Origin: Cytophagales bacterium
GTDB lineage: Bacteria; Bacteroidota; Bacteroidia; Cytophagales; Cyclobacteriaceae
NCBI GenBank assembly: GCA_003541895.1
Contig: DPLR01000511.1
Span: forward strand, 1 to 7,780
DNA: 7,780 nt
Reading direction: 5' to 3'
Position 1 is the stretch's first letter; every line of letters begins with the position of its first letter. Below, in pieces: positions 1 through 5,417 of the stretch. A model generated the notes under the pieces. It worked only from the letters and a program-made list of their open reading frames with translations, made no database searches and was not told the origin of the DNA. A program made the translations under genes and the position numbers.

Positions 1-363
1 GGTGGAGATGGTATAACAATTCGAGTATCTACCCTTGACCACTATGTCGAAGAAAAAAACATCCAGAAAATAGACTTGGTCAAAATTGATGTTGAAGGAT
101 TCGAACAAAGAGTAATTGCTGGATCAGTAAACACATTGCAACGGTTTAAACCAAAACTTTTTATAGAGATAAACAATGATAACTTAAAAGAACAAGGTAA
201 CTCGGCTAGGGCTTTAATTCAACAACTTTTAAACTTTGGTTACCAAATCAAGAGAGCTGACACAAATGAAAAAATAGCGGCTGATTTTGATTTTGATAAT
301 TGTCACTTTGATGTAATAGCAGTTCATGAACAAGACCCTATTTTGTTACTTTGGCCATCATAA
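1..363 (+). CDS. FkbM-family SAM-dependent methyltransferase, C-terminal part (5' end outside window)
   Basis: The frame is open from base 1 and ends with TAA at 361-363, giving 120 visible codons. The upstream part with the SAM-binding glycine loop lies outside the window. The key motif is STLDHYVEE followed by KIDLVKIDVEGFE and then LFIEIN. This is the conserved core of the FkbM methyltransferase family (Methyltransf_21), in which the D-x-E-G-x-E block marks the C-terminal half of the catalytic domain. Such enzymes O-methylate sugars or other hydroxyls and are common in O-antigen, capsule and exopolysaccharide clusters. The TTG codon at 76 is internal and is not the start. The last residues after DVIAVHEQ form a short hydrophobic tail (ending LLLWPS) that overlaps the next gene by 38 bp. 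The family call is firm; the acceptor sugar is unknown. Confidence 0.88.
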   Translation, partial: GGDGITIRVSTLDHYVEEKNIQKIDLVKIDVEGFEQRVIAGSVNTLQRFKPKLFIEINNDNLKEQGNSARALIQQLLNFGYQIKRADTNEKIAADFDFDNCHFDVIAVHEQDPILLLWPS

Positions 364-1153
364 ATGCGCCTCCACGTGGATCATTAGTATGATTTATGAT
401 GTTTGTTTCGCACTAGGGCTTAAGACCTATGAGAAACAGATTATTTTAATGGATGATCCCCAAAACACACTTAATAGTCACCATGCCGATTTTTTTATTT
501 GCCAGACGAGTGATTATGAAAGAGTGATAAACTTAAAAAACGTACGTGGATTTCATGTAATAAGAGACCCCCGCGATGTGATTGTATCAGGGTACTTCTC
601 TCACTTGCACAGCCATGCAATTGGTAAATGGATTGAATTAAAGGAACACCGCCAAAGTCTGAAACAAGTAAGTAAATACGATGGACTCTTTTTAGAAATG
701 AAGTTTGATGAATATTTCATCCGACACATGGTCTCTTGGAATTATCATGACCCTGAGATTCTTGAACTGAAATATGAAGATCTTTCAGCTGATCCAAAGA
801 AATATTTTACGATGATATTTGAATTCTTGGGCCTCTATGATGAGAAAGTTTCGGGGAAGAAGCTATTTTTAAATTCATATGCCAACCGTTTTTTTAAACG
901 CTTGGGGTCATCGTATCGCTTTACGGAAGACAAAATGGATGAGCAATTTCTGGAACATTTGATAGCCAAGAACCATTTTCAAAAACTATCCAATGGAAGA
1001 GCCCATGGGAATGAAAACCCAAAGTCTCATTTCCGTAGAGGCTTGGCGGGCGATTGGAAAAATCACTTCCAGGAAGAGCATAAGATAGAATTCAAAAAAA
1101 TGTTTGGCGATCTTGTGGTGCAGTTAGGTTATGAGCGAGACAATGATTGGTAA
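326..1153 (+). CDS. PAPS-dependent sulfotransferase (Sulfotransfer_1-like), 275 aa
   Basis: It probably transfers sulfate from 3'-phosphoadenylyl sulfate to a carbohydrate hydroxyl. Three family signatures are visible. The first is the N-terminal 5'-phosphosulfate loop GHHKCASTWI (residues 10-19), which corresponds to the classical PKSGTTW loop with Lys13. The second is the 3'-phosphate-binding stretch HVIRDPRDVIVSGY (77-90), with Arg80 and Ser88. The third is a C-terminal RRGLAGDWKNHF block (237-248), matching the R-K-G-x-x-G-D-W-K-N element of PAPS enzymes. YEDL (150-153) is also typical. The length is normal for a bacterial single-domain enzyme, and there is no signal peptide, so it acts in the cytoplasm. 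The ATG at 326 is favoured because in-frame TAA (314) and TAG (317) stops lie just upstream and the catalytic loop follows within ten residues. It overlaps the methyltransferase by 38 bp. The substrate is inferred from the neighbouring glycosyltransferases; a lipid or protein acceptor cannot be excluded. Confidence 0.9.
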   Translation: MNKTLFCYFGHHKCASTWIISMIYDVCFALGLKTYEKQIILMDDPQNTLNSHHADFFICQTSDYERVINLKNVRGFHVIRDPRDVIVSGYFSHLHSHAIGKWIELKEHRQSLKQVSKYDGLFLEMKFDEYFIRHMVSWNYHDPEILELKYEDLSADPKKYFTMIFEFLGLYDEKVSGKKLFLNSYANRFFKRLGSSYRFTEDKMDEQFLEHLIAKNHFQKLSNGRAHGNENPKSHFRRGLAGDWKNHFQEEHKIEFKKMFGDLVVQLGYERDNDW

Positions 1154-1158
1154 ATGAG

Positions 1159-2286
1159 ATGAACAAGACAAAGGTCTGCTACATCGTTTCCAATATTCAC
1201 AAGTCACTCGCGTTTGAATGGATTGCATCTGGTCTGGACAAAAGGTTTCAGCTTGAGTTCATCTTACTAAATCCATCTTCATCGCCACTGGAAGAATTTC
1301 TTAAGAACCTAGGTGTTCCTATAAAAAGGATCACTTACCGCGGAAAAAAGGATTTTATAAGCGCATGTTTCAAAACGGTTAGTTATTTGTCATCGTCTCG
1401 TCCAAAAATTGTTCACGCTCATTTACTCGATGCTCAATTGGTAGGTCTTGGTGCTGCAAGGTTAGTGGGAATTCGATCACGCATTTATACTCGGCACACC
1501 AGTAACTTTCATCACGTTTACCACCCCAAAGGTGTACTCTTAGATAGGCTTAGCAATCGTTTGGCTACGCAAATCATTTCTATAAGTCAAGCAACGGATA
1601 TAACCTTATTTCAACTTGAGCAAGTGCCAAAATCTAAAGTGAAGAAAATCCCTCACGGTTTTGATTTAAAAGTGTTTTCGGATGTGCCCTTTGAGCGTAT
1701 AAATCTGTTAAAGAAAAAATGGAATATTGGTGAAGGCCGACCTGTTGTTGGGGTAATTGCACGACAAATTGAATGGAAAGGTGTTCAATTTATAATTCCT
1801 GCTTTTGCAAAGCTCATGAATGAATATCCGAACGCACAACTAGTGCTGGCCAACGCTACCGGGCCTTATCATCAAAACATCTTGGAATTGTTGAAGTACA
1901 TTCCCCGAGATCGAGTGGTGCTTATACCGTTCGAAGAAGATATTGCTGCACTCTATCCCACGTTTGATTTATACGTTCATGTCCCTACAGATCCATTAAG
2001 TGAGGCTTTTGGGCAAACGTACGTTGAATCTTTGGCAGCGGGTGTGCCATCGGTATTCACCTTATCTGGTGTTGCTGCCGAATTCATTGAAGCAGATAAA
2101 AATGCCGTGGTAGTAAATTATAAAAACGAGGATAGCATTTACCATGCGTTGACACGGCTTTTGAATGATGATAACTTGAGAAAGAATATTGTGGTAAACG
2201 GTAGACGCGATGTATTTTCACGTTTTCAAATGAAAGATATGATTTACGCTTTGGAAAAGCTTTATGACGAACAGCCCATTGTTTAG
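1159..2286 (+). CDS. GT4-type (GT-B fold) glycosyltransferase, 375 aa
   Basis: This is a retaining-type glycosyltransferase of the glycosyl transferases group 1 family, transferring a sugar from a nucleotide donor during glycan assembly at the cytoplasmic face. The N-terminal acceptor domain shows VHAHLLDAQLVG (residues 85-96) and TRHT (111-114). The linker IPHGFDLKVF (164-173) is the usual start of the second Rossmann domain. The donor half has GVIARQIEWKG (198-208), with Arg202 and Lys207 in the diphosphate-binding positions. It also has SEAFGQTYVESLAAGVPSV (281-299), a canonical E-x7-E motif (Glu282 and Glu290). The ATG at 1159 is chosen, 5 bases after the sulfotransferase stop. A TTG at 1147 would add four residues but overlaps the previous gene and adds no conserved sequence. 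The end overlaps the next gene by 23 bp. Sugar and linkage cannot be read from sequence. Confidence 0.92.
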   Translation: MNKTKVCYIVSNIHKSLAFEWIASGLDKRFQLEFILLNPSSSPLEEFLKNLGVPIKRITYRGKKDFISACFKTVSYLSSSRPKIVHAHLLDAQLVGLGAARLVGIRSRIYTRHTSNFHHVYHPKGVLLDRLSNRLATQIISISQATDITLFQLEQVPKSKVKKIPHGFDLKVFSDVPFERINLLKKKWNIGEGRPVVGVIARQIEWKGVQFIIPAFAKLMNEYPNAQLVLANATGPYHQNILELLKYIPRDRVVLIPFEEDIAALYPTFDLYVHVPTDPLSEAFGQTYVESLAAGVPSVFTLSGVAAEFIEADKNAVVVNYKNEDSIYHALTRLLNDDNLRKNIVVNGRRDVFSRFQMKDMIYALEKLYDEQPIV

Positions 2287-3154
2287 TATTATAATTCCAA
2301 CGTACAATCGGGCTGGCTTTATTCGAAAAACTATCGAGTCAGTCTTGACTCAAACTTTCCAGGACTTTGAAATAATCGTAGTAGATGATGGCAGTACTGA
2401 CGACACCGGAAAAGTCGTTAAAAGCATAACCAGTAACCAACTCAGGTATTTGAAAAAGGAAAATGCCGAGCGCGGTGCAGCACGCAATTATGGCTCAGTT
2501 GCCGCAAATGGTCTTTACCTTGCTTTCTTAGATTCAGACGATCTAATCTATCCGCATCATCTAAGCACAGCACACGAATTCATAAAGTCACAAGGCAATC
2601 CCGAAATTTTTCATCTTGGGTACGACATAAAAAATGAGGATGGAACATGTTTGAAAACCATGGGCGAAATCAAAAACATCAATACAGTTATTCTTTCAGG
2701 TAATTGTTTAAGCTGCAATGGTGTGTTTGTCCGAAAAGACATAATGCTTCAAAATCCGTTTAACGAAGATCGCGACTTAGCTTCGCTGGAAGATTGGGAA
2801 CTTTGGATCAGAATGTGTGCACGATTCCCATTTCTTAGTGCCAATGCGATAACCTCAACGATCGTTCAACATTCTGAAAGAAGCGTGATGGGTTCAGATA
2901 CTTTGAAGATAAAGCGTAAAGCAGATCGCTTTGTTCAGTATGTTTTGCAAGATGAAATAAATCAGAGGCGATATGGCAAAAAGCTGAACATAGCGGAGGC
3001 CAGCGCTTGGACTTATACCGCATTGCATCTTGCTATGGCGAAAGCCCCAGCAGGTGATGTATTGCTTTATTTATGGAAGGGCATTCACTCCAATCCAATG
3101 GAAATAATTAAAAAAAGATTTTTTGTAATAGTGAAAAAATTGCTTGGTCTGTAA
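2264..3154 (+). CDS. GT2-family (GT-A fold) glycosyltransferase, 296 aa
   Basis: This is an inverting-type family 2 glycosyltransferase. The N-terminus FSIIIPTYNRAGFI (residues 7-20) and the nucleotide-binding IIVVDDGSTDDTGKV (37-51, Asp41/Asp42) are diagnostic. AERGAARNYG (68-77) and the metal-binding AFLDSDDL (87-94) follow as expected. Glu176-Asp177-Trp178 in the stretch LEDWELWIRM matches the catalytic-base ED motif. No transmembrane helix is obvious, although the C-terminus is hydrophobic and basic (FFVIVKKLLGL) and could associate with the membrane. The ATG at 2264 lies inside the preceding gene (23-bp overlap), which suggests translational coupling. The SIIIPTYNR strand starts at residue 8, so no later start would leave an intact domain. 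The family call is firm; donor and acceptor are unknown. Confidence 0.93.
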   Translation: MTNSPLFSIIIPTYNRAGFIRKTIESVLTQTFQDFEIIVVDDGSTDDTGKVVKSITSNQLRYLKKENAERGAARNYGSVAANGLYLAFLDSDDLIYPHHLSTAHEFIKSQGNPEIFHLGYDIKNEDGTCLKTMGEIKNINTVILSGNCLSCNGVFVRKDIMLQNPFNEDRDLASLEDWELWIRMCARFPFLSANAITSTIVQHSERSVMGSDTLKIKRKADRFVQYVLQDEINQRRYGKKLNIAEASAWTYTALHLAMAKAPAGDVLLYLWKGIHSNPMEIIKKRFFVIVKKLLGL

Positions 3155-3159
3155 ACTCA

Positions 3160-4371
3160 ATGAATATTTTGATTCTGACTTATTGGAGCTATCCTGATGC
3201 GCTTATTCAAACGTACACACTGCCGTATGTTCGGATCATTAAGAAAAAACTTCCCTCCTCAAGCAAAATCTTCTTAGTCACTTTAGAAAAAAATACAGCC
3301 ACTCTCAAGGGTGAAGCATTCTTACGAATTGAAGAACAGCTTCTTCAGGAAAATATTTACTGGCTTCCATTACCGTACAAACCCTTTAGTATTTCTGCCC
3401 TCCGTTTCTGGGCATTGACCTCGGTGAAGCTGAGCATAAAAATTATTCGAAATCATATTTCAGTGATTCATTGCTGGTGTACCCCAGCGGGTGCAATTGG
3501 TTTTTTCTTGGCAACGCTGCTACGAAAGCCACTGATAATAGATAGCTATGAACCTCATGCTGAGGCAATGGTTGAAAATGGTACATGGGCTAAAAATAGT
3601 CTCGCTTTCAAGTTGCTTTTTTGGTTAGAAAAAAAGCAGACTCAAAAAGCACTACATATTATTTCGGCTACTGAAAAAATGAAGGACTATGCATTACTAA
3701 AATATGGTGTTGCAATTAGAAATTTTTACGTTAAGCCAGCTTGTGTTGACTTGAGTCTGTTCTCTGAACAGAATAAGAAGGATGAAGATCTGTTAAGAAA
3801 ATTAAGCTTGGAAGATAAGTTAGTTTGTGTTTATGCCGGAAAATTTGGCGGTATTTACCTTGATCAAGAAGTATTTGATTTTTTTAAGGTAGCCCGTACC
3901 TTTTGGGGCGATTTGTTTCGGGTGTTGCTATTAACAAGTCATACAAGAGAAGAGATCGATCATTACTGCGATAAGGCCAACCTGGATAAAGCAATAGTTG
4001 TTTCAACATTTGTTGATCATAAACTAATACCAAAGTATCTTGGGTTAGGAGATTTTGCAATCACTCCGGTGAAGCCGGTTCCCACCAAAAGGTTCTGTAC
4101 GCCTATTAAGGATGGCGAATATTGGTCCTTGGGCTTACCGGTTGTTATAACAGCTAATATTTCTGATGATTCAGAAATCATTGAACGTCATAACATTGGT
4201 GTAGTTTTGAAGAGGTTAGACAACGAAGGGTATCTGGAAGCAGTAAAAAAGATAGAAGAGATTTTGAGGCAACCTAGAAAACAGACTTTCAAAACAATCC
4301 GATCTGTTGCAGAACGATACCGAAACTATCAATTGGCGGAGCGGACATATGGCTTAATTTATACTCAATAA
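3160..4371 (+). CDS. Divergent GT4-like glycosyltransferase, 403 aa
   Basis: The size and two-domain layout fit a GT-B glycosyltransferase. The N-terminal domain begins MNILILTYWSYPDALIQTY and contains VIHCWCTPAGAIG (residues 102-114) and IIDSYEPHAE (126-135). The donor half starts around VKPACVDLSLF (191-201), the equivalent of the usual N-G-V-D-x-x-x-F linker. Next comes VYAGKFGGIY (224-233), with Lys227 near the donor diphosphate. A degenerate donor motif TPIKDGEYWSLGLPVVIT (314-331) follows; it matches the usual P-x-K-x-x-E-Y-x-x-x-G-x-P-V-I element and keeps Glu320. The upstream Glu of a classical E-x7-E motif is not present at the expected spacing. The start ATG lies 5 bp after the GT2 stop. 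The gene closes the first tightly packed run, with a 48-bp gap after it. Donor and acceptor are unknown. It is more divergent than the first GT4 gene, hence the slightly lower confidence. Confidence 0.82.
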   Translation: MNILILTYWSYPDALIQTYTLPYVRIIKKKLPSSSKIFLVTLEKNTATLKGEAFLRIEEQLLQENIYWLPLPYKPFSISALRFWALTSVKLSIKIIRNHISVIHCWCTPAGAIGFFLATLLRKPLIIDSYEPHAEAMVENGTWAKNSLAFKLLFWLEKKQTQKALHIISATEKMKDYALLKYGVAIRNFYVKPACVDLSLFSEQNKKDEDLLRKLSLEDKLVCVYAGKFGGIYLDQEVFDFFKVARTFWGDLFRVLLLTSHTREEIDHYCDKANLDKAIVVSTFVDHKLIPKYLGLGDFAITPVKPVPTKRFCTPIKDGEYWSLGLPVVITANISDDSEIIERHNIGVVLKRLDNEGYLEAVKKIEEILRQPRKQTFKTIRSVAERYRNYQLAERTYGLIYTQ

Positions 4372-4386
4372 ACTAATCCGCTTTTG

Positions 4387-4419
4387 TACTTTTGTTCCCA
4401 TTAATAAAACGAATTTCGT
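4387..4419 (+). promoter_or_regulatory. Candidate Bacteroidota-type promoter (-7 box) and short leader for the epimerase gene
   Basis: The sequence TACTTTTG at 4387-4394 matches exactly the TAnnTTTG -7 consensus used by the Bacteroidota primary sigma factor. It lies 25 bases before the ATG at 4420, which would give a short leader of roughly 20 nt. The leader is A/T-rich (TTAATAAAAC) and has no Shine-Dalgarno sequence, as usual in this phylum. I do not find a good -33 element (TTG or TTTG) at the expected spacing, so the promoter may be weak, or the match may be chance in A/T-rich DNA. The heptamer CTTTTGT occurs twice here (4381-4387 and 4389-4395), separated by one base. Confidence 0.45.
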
Positions 4420-5352
4420 ATGGAGAAAATTCTCATCACAGGTGGCGCAGGATTTATTGGCAGCTCTTTGGCCGAACGGCTATTGAAAACAGGAAACTAT
4501 TTTGTTGTATTGGTGGATAATCTTCTTACAGGAAGTTTACAAAAGATTCCTTCGCATAATAATTGTCGTTTTATTAAATGTGACGTTAACAATTACAACG
4601 ACATCTCTGCGATAATGACAAGCTATCAGTTTGATTATGTTTTTCATTACGCTGCAGTAGTTGGGGTAAAACGAACTATTGAAATCCCTATCATGGTCTT
4701 GAGTGATCTTCAAGGAATAAAAAACATTCTAGACCTTTGTAAAAACACAGGGGTTAAAAGAGTTTTCTTCTCAAGCTCATCAGAGGTGTACGGAGAGCCA
4801 GTTGAATTACCGCAACACGAAGAGACCACACCGTTAAATTCTAGATTGCCCTATGCGGTAGTTAAAAACGCAGGAGAGTCATTTTGCAAATCTTACTTCA
4901 GAGAGTTTGGACTTAACTACACCATATTTCGTTTCTTTAATACCTACGGGCCCAAACAAAGTACTGATTTTGTCATTTCGAAATTCATTAAAGCTGCTTT
5001 GACAAATCAACCAATTACAATTTATGGCAACGGAAAGCAGACCCGCACATTTTGTTACATCGATGATAACACGAATTGCATTTTAAAAATACTAGCCGAA
5101 GGACATGTAATGAATGATGTGATTAATGTTGGGAATGATACCGATGTTACAATTCTGGAACTAGCTGAATTAATCATTCGACTTACAAACTCAAAATCAA
5201 AAATTGATTTCTTGCCGCCATTGGCAGAAGGTGATATGACTAGAAGATTGCCCGACTCTGAAAAAATGAAGAAAATAATTGGTAGGGATTTCGTTTCACT
5301 CGAAGAAGGACTGACTAGGGTGTTAAAGTCAGAAATGATTTTCTTGAAATAA
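4420..5352 (+). CDS. NAD-dependent nucleotide-sugar epimerase/dehydratase (extended SDR), 310 aa
   Basis: This cytoplasmic enzyme converts an NDP-sugar into another activated sugar for glycan synthesis. The Rossmann loop is ITGGAGFIG (residues 6-14), with Asp33 placed to bind the adenosine ribose of NAD. FFSSSSEVYGEP (116-127) holds the Ser/Thr position, and Y145-x3-K149 (PYAVVK) is the catalytic SDR pair. RFFNTYGPKQ (171-180), followed by ITIYGNGKQTRTFCYIDD (199-216), is the nucleotide-sugar binding half. It strongly resembles UDP-glucuronate decarboxylases and UDP-glucose 4-epimerases. The SEVYG form and the short single-domain length lean towards the decarboxylase/dehydratase side, but the specific reaction cannot be settled by eye. 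The ATG gives an immediate Rossmann strand, so the start is secure. A candidate promoter precedes it. The next gene starts only 11 bp after its stop and may be read through from it. Confidence 0.9.
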   Translation: MEKILITGGAGFIGSSLAERLLKTGNYFVVLVDNLLTGSLQKIPSHNNCRFIKCDVNNYNDISAIMTSYQFDYVFHYAAVVGVKRTIEIPIMVLSDLQGIKNILDLCKNTGVKRVFFSSSSEVYGEPVELPQHEETTPLNSRLPYAVVKNAGESFCKSYFREFGLNYTIFRFFNTYGPKQSTDFVISKFIKAALTNQPITIYGNGKQTRTFCYIDDNTNCILKILAEGHVMNDVINVGNDTDVTILELAELIIRLTNSKSKIDFLPPLAEGDMTRRLPDSEKMKKIIGRDFVSLEEGLTRVLKSEMIFLK

Positions 5353-5363
5353 GAATAATTACA

Positions 5364-5417
5364 ATGAAATTATTATGGTGGTTGGCCCTAAGTGTCTTAC
5401 CCCTTCTAGCAAAAGCA
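5364..5417 (+). other. Sec signal peptide of the PKD surface protein
   Basis: Residues 1-18 have a Lys at position 2, a hydrophobic core (LLWWLALSVLPLL) and an A-K-A end, which is a good signal peptidase I site before Gln19. The Cys at position 20 is not preceded by a proper lipobox (AKAQC), so a lipoprotein is unlikely. Confidence 0.85.

Noticed and set aside
76..78. TTG as a start of a short methyltransferase
   Set aside because: The conserved FkbM sequence (STLDHYVEE and KID) continues in frame upstream to base 1, so TTG 76 is an internal Leu codon.
1147..1158. TTG start for the first GT4 gene
   Set aside because: It would add only four non-conserved residues and overlap the upstream stop; the ATG at 1159 is a better start.
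2835..3023. Minus-strand 62-codon open frame
   Set aside because: It lies wholly inside the GT2 glycosyltransferase gene, has no recognisable domain, and is explained as an antisense shadow.
4372..4419. Rho-independent terminator after the second GT4 gene
   Set aside because: No stable G/C stem followed by a T-run is present; the T-rich part is better explained by a promoter box and A/T bias.
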